Of a DNA stretch of 64,000 bases, positions 45,033 through 53,263 are shown in pieces (position 1 is the first letter of the stretch; each line of letters starts with the position of its first letter). Below the pieces are notes generated by a model. The model was not told where the DNA came from and ran no database searches. It saw only the letters and a list, made by a program, of their open reading frames with translations. The position numbers and the translations under genes were made by a program. Location: positions 72,976-136,975 of the forward strand of contig NZ_JBNATW010000001.1 in the NCBI RefSeq assembly GCF_049701175.1, in the 5' to 3' direction. The stretch is from Thermovenabulum sp049701175. GTDB lineage: Bacteria; Bacillota; Thermosediminibacteria; Thermosediminibacterales; Thermosediminibacteraceae.

Positions 45033-46763
45033 TTAAAAAGTTTCCGGATCCATCTCTATATCCCAGATGCTTTCCAATTCCTCCTGGGGTATATCGAAAA
45101 CCGCATTGGTTGGAGGTAGCGGTTCCTCCCTCATAAATTCGGGCATCCTTTTAATTTTCTCTGATACCCCTGCAAACTCGTTAAACTTCCTTTCGGTTTC
45201 AAGTACCCTCACGCCTATTTTCTTTATCTCTTTAAAACTCAAATCCCATCCGTACCTTCCTTTGAATAAATCGCTCAAGAGCTGTCTATTTTTGATAAAG
45301 GCGGGTCTTATGAACAGGCACACTCCCATGGAATCAATTAAAGCTGCGCGAATTTGAAGCTGTCTAGAAATGTAAACCTGTTTTTCCTTTGATAATGGAT
45401 TATGCGTTCTTATTGTCTCGAAAGCATTTCCTGCGGTATGATCGGCACCCATAGTAGAGGTGGAGTATAATACACCGTTGCCCTTCAAAGCCCTTGGATC
45501 GTAAGCAGGAATCGCCTGCCCTTTTATTACCGGTACCCTTCTTACCCCAAACGCCTGTCCGGTAAATGCAGCACCGTTTCCTATAATCCTTCCTAAGTAT
45601 GTACCCTCTCCTATCTGACGTATAATATCCTTTGCCCCTTCAGCATCTCCGAATTTTAACACACCCGCTTCCATCGCCACTCCGATGGCAGCCCCACACT
45701 CAATGGTATCCACTCCCACTTGATTGCATAAATTATTTAACTCCGCTACATCGTCCAAATCTCCTATGCCGCAATTCGGACCTAACAATACCACACTTTC
45801 GTATTGTAAGGATGCGACGATTTTCTTTCCTTCCTTATCCGGAAGCACATTGCTGCACATTATGGTACAACCCGGTACGCAGGGTGTTCCTGATTTTCCG
45901 CACCCCCCCCGCTCCTTTATCACTTCTGCTACTCTTGGACCTGTAAGATTTCCCGCTAATTCAAATTGACCTGAGCTAAAATTCCTTGTAGGTAAAAGCC
46001 CCACTTGATTAGCCATTTCAAGAATATCCAGCGTGCCGTACTTTCTGCGGTTCTGGCTCTTTGGGTCTTCCTGAAGTATTTTTACGACCTCTCTTACAGT
46101 CGAGCTTAACAATTCCGGATCAAAATAATCCGGTTCGACAGGTTTTGAATCATCTATTACAATTGCCTTAATACCTTTTGCTCCCATTACTGCACCCAAT
46201 CCACCTCGGGCCGCATACCTTACCTGTTCACCCCTATCGTCGGTCAATGCAATGCCGGCACCGTACATTTTCATCTCGCCGGCAGGTCCTATGCAGATAA
46301 AACCCTTCCTATCGCCAAATTCCCTTCTCAAATCCTCAAAGGTTTCATCCACCAACTTACCCTTTAAATAGGGGGCATTTATGAGCTTTACCTCATCTGA
46401 ACTTATGTACAATACCCTGGTTTCATCTTTTTCGGGGATGTCTTCAAGTATTATGGCTTTTACACCTATTTTTGCCAGTCTCTTGCCCGCATTTCCTCCC
46501 ACATTGCATTCCTTTACTCCACCCGTTAATGGGCTTTTTCCACCAATGGAAAGCCTTCCGCCCGTGCTAATATTGGTATCGGCAAAATAACCCATTGAAA
46601 TAATAAGCTTATTATACCTTCCTAATGGTTCACACGTAGGAGGAACTTCATCCAAAAGGGTTTTTGCAATAAAGTACCTTCCGGCGTATTTTAAATCCTC
46701 CTTTGTAGGAGAAGTGCGAACAATTTCGCCTGTCCTAGTATTGACCCTGATAATTGTTTTCAC
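45033..46763 (-). CDS. Aldehyde ferredoxin oxidoreductase-family protein (W/Mo-pterin enzyme)
   Basis: A 576-residue AOR-superfamily enzyme that would bind a tungsto- or molybdo-bispyranopterin and one 4Fe-4S cluster. Pterin-binding sequence includes NISTGGRLSIGGKSPLTGG near 65-83 and YAARGGLGAVMGAKGIKAI near 180. Cluster ligands lie in GTPCVPGCTIMCSN (about 288-301) and DSMGVC near 480. The CPGC-type spacing resembles YdhV-like members. It starts at GTG 46763 after AGGAGG. It presumably oxidises an aldehyde pathway intermediate with ferredoxin as acceptor. A MoaD-like protein is encoded in the same cluster. Confidence 0.92.
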   Translation of the reverse strand: MKTIIRVNTRTGEIVRTSPTKEDLKYAGRYFIAKTLLDEVPPTCEPLGRYNKLIISMGYFADTNISTGGRLSIGGKSPLTGGVKECNVGGNAGKRLAKIGVKAIILEDIPEKDETRVLYISSDEVKLINAPYLKGKLVDETFEDLRREFGDRKGFICIGPAGEMKMYGAGIALTDDRGEQVRYAARGGLGAVMGAKGIKAIVIDDSKPVEPDYFDPELLSSTVREVVKILQEDPKSQNRRKYGTLDILEMANQVGLLPTRNFSSGQFELAGNLTGPRVAEVIKERGGCGKSGTPCVPGCTIMCSNVLPDKEGKKIVASLQYESVVLLGPNCGIGDLDDVAELNNLCNQVGVDTIECGAAIGVAMEAGVLKFGDAEGAKDIIRQIGEGTYLGRIIGNGAAFTGQAFGVRRVPVIKGQAIPAYDPRALKGNGVLYSTSTMGADHTAGNAFETIRTHNPLSKEKQVYISRQLQIRAALIDSMGVCLFIRPAFIKNRQLLSDLFKGRYGWDLSFKEIKKIGVRVLETERKFNEFAGVSEKIKRMPEFMREEPLPPTNAVFDIPQEELESIWDIEMDPETF

Positions 46764-46784
46764 CTTACTACCTCCTCTTAATTA

Positions 46785-47828
46785 TTAATCAGAAATTAAT
46801 CTTAAATCCGAACCGACTTTTTGCAGTAATTCATTTATGCTCAAAGCCAGCTTATCATCTATTTCAATTCCTTCTTCTATGCTCTTCTGTTCTTTTCTAT
46901 ACTCTATTTCCCCCGGTATGAGTATTTCTTCCACACCTTCAGCCTTTTTTAAAGCTTTTACAGTATTAAAATAATTGCTCATTAGTTCTTTAAAACTTTC
47001 AAGATCTACAAAGTGAGCCACATCAATCATTATACAGGAAGCCCCTACTCTCGTCGGACCTTCGAGTATGTGAAAGGATTTTAACTGATTGCCGAATCCC
47101 GAACCCGATAATACTCCCGAAATTATATCGACAGCCATAGCCAATGCGGAACCCTTTGGACCTCCAATAGGCATTAATGTGCCTTCCAAAGCTTTTTTCG
47201 GATCCGTAGTAGGTTTTCCATCAGCATCAAGCGCCCAGTTTTCAGGAATATTAATACCCTTCCTTAATGCCTCTCTTATTTTACCCCTTGCTACTACGCT
47301 CGTAGCCATATCAGCAGTAAAATTCACTTTCTTAGCCGGAATTGATATGGCAATGGGATTCGTTCCTAAGAATTTTTCCGCCGCTCCCCAGGGGGCCATT
47401 GCCGGTGCTGCATTACAGGACATTATGGCAATCATCCCCCGCTCTGCCGCATACTGGGTATAGCATCCCAAACAGCCCACGTTGTTGGTATTGCAAATTA
47501 AAGCCATCCCGATACCGTATTTTTTTGCTTTTTCTATTGCTATTTTTAACGCTAAATGGCCTGCTACCATCCCTATTCCATCCATGCCATCAATTATTAC
47601 TGTTGCATCTTTATCGGAAATAATTTTTGTGGTAGTAGGAACTTTTAATTGTCCACCTTCAACCCGCATTGAAATAACCTTTAAAAGATATGTACCGTGT
47701 GTAGACACCCCTCTCATGTCTGCCCTTACCAAAATCTCTGATATTTTACAGGCGTTTTCCTCGGTCTCTCCTAAACCTACCAGAATTTCTTTAGCAGCAT
47801 TTTTAAGTACTTCGACTGGTATTTTCAT
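46785..47828 (-). CDS. Ldh2/MDH2-type NAD(P)-dependent dehydrogenase
   Basis: A 347-residue member of the malate/L-lactate/sulfolactate/2,3-diketogulonate dehydrogenase family, which does not use a classical Rossmann fold. Signatures: ADMRGVSTHGTYLL near 31 (catalytic His), ICNTNNVGCLGCYTQYAAERG near 110 and TNPIAISIPAK near 155. It starts at ATG 47828 after GGGAGAAAG, and precedes AOR by 21 bp. It likely reduces or oxidises a 2-keto/2-hydroxy acid of the pathway. Confidence 0.9.
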   Translation of the reverse strand: MKIPVEVLKNAAKEILVGLGETEENACKISEILVRADMRGVSTHGTYLLKVISMRVEGGQLKVPTTTKIISDKDATVIIDGMDGIGMVAGHLALKIAIEKAKKYGIGMALICNTNNVGCLGCYTQYAAERGMIAIMSCNAAPAMAPWGAAEKFLGTNPIAISIPAKKVNFTADMATSVVARGKIREALRKGINIPENWALDADGKPTTDPKKALEGTLMPIGGPKGSALAMAVDIISGVLSGSGFGNQLKSFHILEGPTRVGASCIMIDVAHFVDLESFKELMSNYFNTVKALKKAEGVEEILIPGEIEYRKEQKSIEEGIEIDDKLALSINELLQKVGSDLRLISD

Positions 47829-47898
47829 AATTAACTTTCTCCCTTCATCTTCTTAAAATTATTTTTAAAAAATTTTTCATTGTTTTCCTAGAATATTT

Positions 47899-47921
47899 GG
47901 GATTATTCTTCTACTAATCCC
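47899..47921 (-). other. Hairpin at the RraA-like stop codon
   Basis: GGGATTA and TAATCCC pair across the stop codon region of the gene ending at 47903. No T run follows on the minus strand. Confidence 0.4.
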
Positions 47922-48574
47922 AATTTTGCAAAAACTTCAGTTAGATTATTGTATTCTACGCTGGATATCCCTGAACTTAATGCCACCTTCTTTTTTTCCT
48001 CATCTTCAACCCTCTTTAATGCCTTCTTCAAAACCTCTTCGCATTCCTCCCTTTTCACTGCAACGATGCCGTCATCATCTCCCAAAATTAAATCCCCCGG
48101 TTCCACGATAATACCGCCAAAAACCACAGGATAATTTATAAGGCCCAGGGAATTTTTGGATGTTCCCCTTATTGCAAACCCTCTGCAGAACACCGGGAAT
48201 CCCATTTCGATAATTTCAGCGGAATCCCTTATGCAACCGTCTATGGCAAGTCCACCTATTTTTCTTGCCATTGCCGATACGGTCATTAAACCGCCCCAAT
48301 AGCCGTATTCGTAAGCTTCGTTTGTAGTGGCAACTATTACATCTCCCTCTTTTGCGATTTCTAATGCTTTGTGAAGCATCAAATTGTCTCCAGGCATACA
48401 TTGGACAGTGAATGCAGGTCCGCATATCTTCATTCCCTTATTTATGGGTTTAATAAAATAAGAAACTGCCCCTTTACGACCGGATGCTTCATGTACCGTT
48501 GCTGAAGAAAGTTTACTAAAAGCTTCAATTATTTCCTTTTCAGGTCTTTTAAAATTTTTTATTACGTGCACCAC
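47903..48574 (-). CDS. RraA-family protein (aldolase/decarboxylase-like)
   Basis: A 223-residue RraA-like protein. The HMG/CHA aldolase-type active site is present: GYWGGLMTVSAMARKIGGLA (about 90-109) with DGCIRD (Arg-Asp about 112-116) in the G-G-L-x20-R-D arrangement. Family members cleave or decarboxylate 4-hydroxy-2-oxo acids or oxaloacetate with a divalent metal. It starts at GTG 48574, 9 nt after AGGAGG. In this catabolic cluster an aldol-cleavage or decarboxylation role fits better than RNase E inhibition. Confidence 0.88.
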   Translation of the reverse strand: MVHVIKNFKRPEKEIIEAFSKLSSATVHEASGRKGAVSYFIKPINKGMKICGPAFTVQCMPGDNLMLHKALEIAKEGDVIVATTNEAYEYGYWGGLMTVSAMARKIGGLAIDGCIRDSAEIIEMGFPVFCRGFAIRGTSKNSLGLINYPVVFGGIIVEPGDLILGDDDGIVAVKREECEEVLKKALKRVEDEEKKKVALSSGISSVEYNNLTEVFAKLGLVEE

Positions 48575-48614
48575 ATTAATTTACCTCCTGTTAAATCTAT
48601 TAATAATTTTTTTA

Positions 48615-48833
48615 CTAACCGCCGAAAGGAATAATATAAAAGTGTACTTCGTCTTCATTTTTTATCAAATCATCTTTATCCAGCTTAGAATGGTTTCTTA
48701 TGAAAATTACATGTTCTTTTAAATTTTCCGGTATTTTTAAGAATTCTATTATATATTCTAATTTTTCAGTATCTTCTATATTTATTTCTCGTGAATAATT
48801 TTCCAACATTCCATGCCCGATAAATAAAGCCAT
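48615..48833 (-). CDS. MoaD/ThiS-like small sulfur carrier
   Basis: A 72-residue ubiquitin-like beta-grasp protein ending in the diagnostic Gly-Gly (YIIPFGG), the residue pair activated by adenylation and thiocarboxylation. The preceding NEDEVHFYIIP strand is typical of MoaD-like proteins. ATG 48833 follows GGAGG. Its place in an AOR-containing cluster suggests it supplies sulfur to a tungstopterin or serves the AOR specifically, as MoaD-like genes often accompany aor genes. No MoeB-like activator is nearby. Confidence 0.85.
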   Translation of the reverse strand: MALFIGHGMLENYSREINIEDTEKLEYIIEFLKIPENLKEHVIFIRNHSKLDKDDLIKNEDEVHFYIIPFGG

Positions 48834-48879
48834 GAGAAAACCTCCAAAATTAAATATCTTCGAATATTTTTAAATAATA

Positions 48880-48896
48880 TATCATTGATATATCAG
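48880..48896. promoter_or_regulatory. TGATATATCA palindrome between GntR and MoaD-like genes
   Basis: TGATATATCA at 48886-48895 with an overlapping partial repeat ATATATCAT just upstream. The same 10-mer recurs at 49644 and 40225. Candidate GntR operator. Confidence 0.5.
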
Positions 48897-48920
48897 TTTG
48901 ATTAAAAATTTTTAATATAT

Positions 48921-49553
48921 TTAACTTACCCTTCTGAATCCATCTTTCACCCTTCGTTTAGCATTTTCTATATGCATGCTTAACACGTTAACCGCTTTTT
49001 CCAAGTCTTTATTCTCAATACACTTTATCAAACTTTCGTGTTCCTCCAGAGCCACACCGCTGTGCCTTTCCGCAATATTATTGGAGCAGATAAAATACTG
49101 TTCCCTTATATTTCTGTATAAATTGCTCAAATACTGATTATTATAAATGTCCAAAAATACCTCGTGGAATTTCTGATCGGCTTTTACGTAAGCATAGATA
49201 TCTTTTTTTGCTAAGCAAATTTTTTGCTCTTCTAAATATTTTTTTAACAGTTCTATATGTTTTTCATTAATACTATTAAACACCTTTTTTAACACAAAAA
49301 TTTCAATACATTCTCTTACTTCATAAATTTGAAGAATCTCATTTACATCAATGCAGGTAGTGAAAAATCCTACTTTCGGAACGAGTTCTAAAAAACCTTC
49401 TTTATGAAGTCTTAAGAAAGCTTCTCTCACCGGAGTATAACTCATATTTAATTCTTCAGCAACTTTCCTAATACTTAAATAACTTCCTTTCTTTGTATAA
49501 AGCAATCTTTCTTTTATTATGTTATAAGCCTTTTCGCTCAATGTTTCTGCCAT
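48921..49553 (-). CDS. GntR-family regulator, FadR/FCD subfamily
   Basis: A 210-residue transcription factor: winged helix-turn-helix (about 5-70; SIRKVAEELNMSYTPVREAFLRL split as SIRKVAEELNMSY and TPVREAFLRL) and an all-helical FCD ligand domain (about 80-205) with metal-ligand-like His in AYVKADQKFHEVFLD and a C-terminal HIENAKRRV. FCD members bind sugar acids and other organic acids. It is the first gene of the 32.5-49.6 kb cluster and a palindrome lies at its own predicted start site, so an autoregulated repressor is likely. Confidence 0.92.
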   Translation of the reverse strand: MAETLSEKAYNIIKERLLYTKKGSYLSIRKVAEELNMSYTPVREAFLRLHKEGFLELVPKVGFFTTCIDVNEILQIYEVRECIEIFVLKKVFNSINEKHIELLKKYLEEQKICLAKKDIYAYVKADQKFHEVFLDIYNNQYLSNLYRNIREQYFICSNNIAERHSGVALEEHESLIKCIENKDLEKAVNVLSMHIENAKRRVKDGFRRVS

Positions 49554-49642
49554 GTTCCCTGCTCCTTTATTTCATTATAATCATATAATTATATTTTATC
49601 TGTATTTCATTTATATTTTATTTTTATATAAATGGTATATTT

Positions 49643-49654
49643 GTGATATATCAC
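49643..49654. promoter_or_regulatory. GTGATATATCAC palindrome at the GntR promoter
   Basis: A perfect 12-bp palindrome about 12 bp downstream of the predicted minus-strand -10 (49666-49671), covering roughly +6 to +17. Repressor binding here would block transcription of the cluster. Confidence 0.6.
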
Positions 49655-49665
49655 TACTAATTTTA

Positions 49666-49693
49666 ATTTTAATTACTTTATACAAAATGTCAA
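49666..49693 (-). promoter_or_regulatory. Sigma-A promoter of the GntR-headed cluster
   Basis: Minus strand TTGACA (49688-49693), 16-bp spacer, TAAAAT (49666-49671). The rest of the 360-bp divergent gap is AT-rich and shows no riboswitch. Confidence 0.6.
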
Positions 49694-49823
49694 TAAGTTT
49701 AAATTTTAACAATATTATATTTTGTGGAATTCTGTTTAACCTTTTTTATTGAGTTTCTATTCTTCTTTCATATAATATTCGCTTCTTCATATTAAATTAC
49801 TAAAAAATTTTTTCTTAAATCTA

Positions 49824-49853
49824 TTGACATTTTTATTAATAGGTTTGTATAAT
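49824..49853 (+). promoter_or_regulatory. Sigma-A promoter of the FMN protein gene
   Basis: TTGACA (49824-49829), 18-bp spacer, TATAAT (49848-49853). Predicted start about 49860, giving a leader of about 55 nt. Confidence 0.82.
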
Positions 49854-49915
49854 TATGAATTAAATTATACTTGTATTTATGTATACTTACATACTTTATA
49901 AGGGGGTACATAAAA

Positions 49916-51556
49916 ATGATAAACTGGCAAAAATCTAATGATGTCCTGGGCACTTTAAACAGAGGAAATCCCTGTGAGTCAGGACTTTGTTCCCTTTGCA
50001 GGGCGGATTGTCACGGAAAATGTGAAACCTGGTTATCAAGCTTATTAGGAAGGAAGATGTTATACCCAAGAGATTTCGGCAGCGTAACAGCTGGAAGTGG
50101 CAATACCACACATTTAGGTGTATCCTATAATTCATTAAGAATAATGGGATACAATTTCGGTGCTGAAGGATTGAGCGAAAATTTAACCAATTCCCCAGAT
50201 GACTGTATTTTTCCAAAAGTAAATATTGAAACGGAATTTGGATATTATGTCAAAACAAAATCAAGGCTTCCTATAATGACAGGTGCTCTTGGTTCAACCT
50301 TTATAGCATCAAAATACTGGGATTCTTTAGCAATAGGAGCAGCCTTAGTAGGTTTTCCCATCGTAATCGGTGAAAACGTAGTGGGTATTGACAAAAATGC
50401 AGTAATCGAAAACGGTAAAATAAAAAAAGCCCCAGAACTCGACAGAAGAATAGAAACCTACCTTCGCTATTTTGACGGCTATGGAGCTATTATTGTGCAA
50501 ATGAATGTAGAGGATTCAAGAAACGGTGTAGCAGAATACGTAATTGAAAAATACGGTGATAAAGTAATATTGGAGCTTAAGTGGGGGCAGGGAGCCAAAT
50601 CCATAGGTGGAGAAATTCAGGTAAAGGATATTGAATATGCTCATTTTTTGAAAAAGAGAGGGTATATATTAGACCCTGACCCTGAAAAACCTGAAGTTAT
50701 AGAAGCGTATAAAGCTGGCGCAATCAAATCTTTTGCAAGGCACAGCAGGCTCGGGTATACTCATCTTTCCACCTCCGAAGAAGTAAGGGAGGAATTTTTA
50801 AAAACAGTTGAATATCTAAGAAAAATCGGTTATAAAAAAATAACGCTAAAGACCGGCTCTTACAGCATGGTAGGTTTGGCTATGGCAATAAAATATGCAA
50901 CGGAAGCAAAACTTGATTTGCTTACTATCGATGGTTCAGGCGGTGGAACAGGAATGAGCCCGTGGAATATGATGGAAACATGGGGCGTCCCTTCTATTAT
51001 GCTTCATTCTAAGGCATACGAATACGCTTCGATACTCGCTCAAAAGGGATATAAAGTAGTAGATTTAGCCTTTGCAGGCGGTTTTGCAAGGGAAGACCAT
51101 ATTTTTAAAGCCCTTGCCCTAGGAGCACCTTTTGTAAAAATCATCTGCATGGGAAGGGCTTTGATGATTCCCGCTTTTGTAGGTTCCAACATCGAAGGGG
51201 TTTTGCATCCAGAAAGGAAAGAAAAAGTAAGTGGAAATTGGGACACTTTACCGCAAACAGTAGCCCAGATCGGACTGACAGCACAGGAAATTTTTGCAGG
51301 CTACCATGAGGTGAAAAATAAAGTAGGCGAAAACGAAATGAAAAATATTCCCTATGGTGCTATTGCAGTGTGGACCTTAGCAGATAAATTATCCGCCGGT
51401 TTACAACAATTAATGGCAGGTGCAAGAAAGTTCTCGATAAATGCAATTTCAAGAAGCGATATAGCTTCAGCAAATAGGGAGACTGAAAGAGAAACAAAAA
51501 TTCCTTTTATAACGGAATTAAAAAATGAAGAGGCTTTAAAAATTTTAGACTTGTAA
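49916..51556 (+). CDS. FMN-binding glutamate synthase-like protein with N-terminal Cys cluster
   Basis: A 546-residue protein whose main part is the GltB central/FMN TIM-barrel domain: IMTGALGSTFIASK near 117, VILELKWGQGAKSIGGE near 214 and LLTIDGSGGGTGMSPWNMM near 337. The glutaminase and GltB C-terminal domains are absent. The first 36 residues hold five cysteines (C20, C25, C28, C32, C36) that could bind an iron-sulfur cluster. I took ATG 49916 because AGGGGG precedes it; an upstream in-frame start at 49871 has no such site. It is monocistronic. Whether it makes glutamate is doubtful; no gltD-like partner is nearby. Confidence 0.87.
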   Translation: MINWQKSNDVLGTLNRGNPCESGLCSLCRADCHGKCETWLSSLLGRKMLYPRDFGSVTAGSGNTTHLGVSYNSLRIMGYNFGAEGLSENLTNSPDDCIFPKVNIETEFGYYVKTKSRLPIMTGALGSTFIASKYWDSLAIGAALVGFPIVIGENVVGIDKNAVIENGKIKKAPELDRRIETYLRYFDGYGAIIVQMNVEDSRNGVAEYVIEKYGDKVILELKWGQGAKSIGGEIQVKDIEYAHFLKKRGYILDPDPEKPEVIEAYKAGAIKSFARHSRLGYTHLSTSEEVREEFLKTVEYLRKIGYKKITLKTGSYSMVGLAMAIKYATEAKLDLLTIDGSGGGTGMSPWNMMETWGVPSIMLHSKAYEYASILAQKGYKVVDLAFAGGFAREDHIFKALALGAPFVKIICMGRALMIPAFVGSNIEGVLHPERKEKVSGNWDTLPQTVAQIGLTAQEIFAGYHEVKNKVGENEMKNIPYGAIAVWTLADKLSAGLQQLMAGARKFSINAISRSDIASANRETERETKIPFITELKNEEALKILDL

Positions 51557-51557
51557 A

Positions 51558-51596
51558 AAAGGCCGCGGATTTACCTCCCCGGCCTTTATTTTTGTT
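51558..51596 (+). terminator. Terminator of the FMN protein gene
   Basis: AAAGGCCG pairs with CGGCCTTT, followed by ATTTTTG; it starts 2 bp after the stop codon and also serves as spacer to converging pdxT. Confidence 0.85.
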
Positions 51597-51606
51597 TAGT
51601 AGCTAT

Positions 51607-52170
51607 TTAAATCATTTCCACAAAAAATTTATGGAAACTAACATCCTCGGTTACCTCAGGGTGAAACGCTGTAGCAAGCATTTTATCCTGTCTCGCAGCA
51701 ACTATTTTACCATCCAATTCCAATATTACTTCTACACAGGGCTCTGCCTTTTCCGCATAGGGTGCCCTAATAAACACAAGTTCCAAAGGTTTTTCAGAAA
51801 TCCCTGGCACCGGTTTTTTTATTACAAAACTATCAAGTTGGCTCCCGTAGGCATTCCTTTTAACCCAAATGTCCATAAGGCCCAAGTGAACATAGTTTTC
51901 ATTTACTATGTGTTTTGCTAATAATATCATTCCAGCACAGGTACCCCATATAGGCATTCCGCTTTTTACAAGTTTTATAATTTCTTGCCCGAGCCCTGTC
52001 TCTTTAAGGAATTTCCCTATTACGGTGCTTTCACCACCCGGTAAAATTAATGCGTCCACATCCAAAAGTTCTTCTTTTTTTCTTACGGGAAATGCTTTAA
52101 CTCCAATTTTTTTTAGCATATAAATATGTTCTCTCACAGCACCCTGAAAGGCTAAAACCCCTACCTTCAT
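51607..52170 (-). CDS. pdxT: Pyridoxal 5'-phosphate synthase glutaminase subunit
   Basis: A class I amidotransferase supplying ammonia to PdxS; 187 residues. MKVGVLAFQGAVREHI opens the protein, with LPGGESTVIGK, the nucleophile loop PIWGTCAGMILLAK (Cys about 79) and AFHPEVTED with the catalytic His-Glu. ATG 52170 matches the family start; a GTG at 52182 lies within the pdxS end. The start overlaps or abuts the pdxS stop. Confidence 0.95.
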   Translation of the reverse strand: MKVGVLAFQGAVREHIYMLKKIGVKAFPVRKKEELLDVDALILPGGESTVIGKFLKETGLGQEIIKLVKSGMPIWGTCAGMILLAKHIVNENYVHLGLMDIWVKRNAYGSQLDSFVIKKPVPGISEKPLELVFIRAPYAEKAEPCVEVILELDGKIVAARQDKMLATAFHPEVTEDVSFHKFFVEMI

Positions 52171-52171
52171 T

Positions 52172-53074
52172 TTACCATCCACGCTCCGCGTAACGAGAAT
52201 CCAGTCTATTTATCTCTATGCCCTGCATTGCCTCCCCGAGGTCTTCGGAAACTTCTGCAAGAATTTCGGGATCATCGTAATAGGTAACTGCTTTAACTAT
52301 GGCTTTTGCCCTTTTTTCAGGGTTTTCAGACTTAAAAATCCCAGACCCGACAAATACCCCATCGCAACCAAGCTTCATTAAAAGGGCAGCATCAGCAGGT
52401 GTAGCAACCCCTCCAGCAGCAAAGTTTACGACTGGAAGTCTTCCGTGCTCAGCTACATAAAGTACGAGCTCATAGGGTGCCCCCATTTCCTTTGCCGCAG
52501 TAATTAATTCTTCTTTTGGCATATTTTGAAGTCTTCTGATTTCACCCATTATGGTCCTTATATGCCTTACCGCTTCCACTACATTGCCTGTGCCTGCTTC
52601 TCCCTTAGTCCTTATCATTGCAGCCCCTTCTGCTATTCTTCTTAAGGCTTCTCCAAGATTTTTAGCTCCGCATACAAAGGGCACTTTGAATCTTTTTTTA
52701 TCAATATGGCAGAACTCATCAGCAGGCGTTAATACTTCGCTTTCATCGATAAAATCCACACCTATGGCTTCTAAAATCTCAGCTTCTACAAAATGTCCGA
52801 TCCGACATTTTGCCATAACTGGTATGCTGACCGCCTGTTTTATTGCTTTTATTATCTTCGGGTCGGACATGCGCGCAACACCGCCGAACTTTCGTATATC
52901 TGCTGGTACCCTTTCCAAAGCCATTACTGCTACCGCTCCGGCTTCTTCAGCAATTTTTGCTTCATCAGGTGTTGTAACATCCATAATCACTCCACCTTTT
53001 AACATTTCTGCCAAGTTTTTGTTGAGAGCGTATCTTTCTGGATTTGCATTGGTATCCTTTAAATATTCAGTCAT
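52172..53074 (-). CDS. pdxS: Pyridoxal 5'-phosphate synthase lyase subunit
   Basis: Builds PLP from ribose 5-phosphate, glyceraldehyde 3-phosphate and ammonia. The 300-residue barrel is highly conserved: GGVIMDVTTPDEAKIAEEAG, VMALERVPADIRKFGGVARM, IPVMAKCRIGHFVEA, and VNFAAGGVATPADAALLMKLG. ATG 53074 follows GGAGGTAT. It forms an operon with pdxT and diverges from a MocR-type regulator. Confidence 0.97.
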   Translation of the reverse strand: MTEYLKDTNANPERYALNKNLAEMLKGGVIMDVTTPDEAKIAEEAGAVAVMALERVPADIRKFGGVARMSDPKIIKAIKQAVSIPVMAKCRIGHFVEAEILEAIGVDFIDESEVLTPADEFCHIDKKRFKVPFVCGAKNLGEALRRIAEGAAMIRTKGEAGTGNVVEAVRHIRTIMGEIRRLQNMPKEELITAAKEMGAPYELVLYVAEHGRLPVVNFAAGGVATPADAALLMKLGCDGVFVGSGIFKSENPEKRAKAIVKAVTYYDDPEILAEVSEDLGEAMQGIEINRLDSRYAERGW

Positions 53075-53194
53075 AAAAATTTTATACCTCCCTTTTAAAT
53101 GGTAAAATAAGCTATGATATGATATAATATAATTGTATCGTTACATTAATATTGATTTGTTATATTTTGATATCTATTGTTGTGCTTATTATAT

Positions 53195-53236
53195 CATAAC
53201 ATTTACTCATTTATCAATACATTTTGCATAACATTT
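53195..53236. promoter_or_regulatory. Direct repeats in the pdxS-pdxR gap
   Basis: CATAACATTT occurs at 53195-53204 and again at 53227-53236, a 32-bp centre spacing of about three helical turns; a partial third copy (ATAACAT) is at 53241. MocR/PdxR regulators are known to use direct repeats. No other RNA or repeat element was seen in this 189-bp gap. Confidence 0.45.
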
Positions 53237-53263
53237 TTATATAACATAATGGGAGGTTTTATT

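Noticed and set aside
45895..45915. Run of eight C in the AOR gene as a possible frameshift
   Set aside because: The reading frame is continuous and family motifs are in register on both sides.
47903..48574. RraA-like gene as an RNase E inhibitor
   Set aside because: The catabolic operon context and conserved aldolase residues fit an enzyme better.
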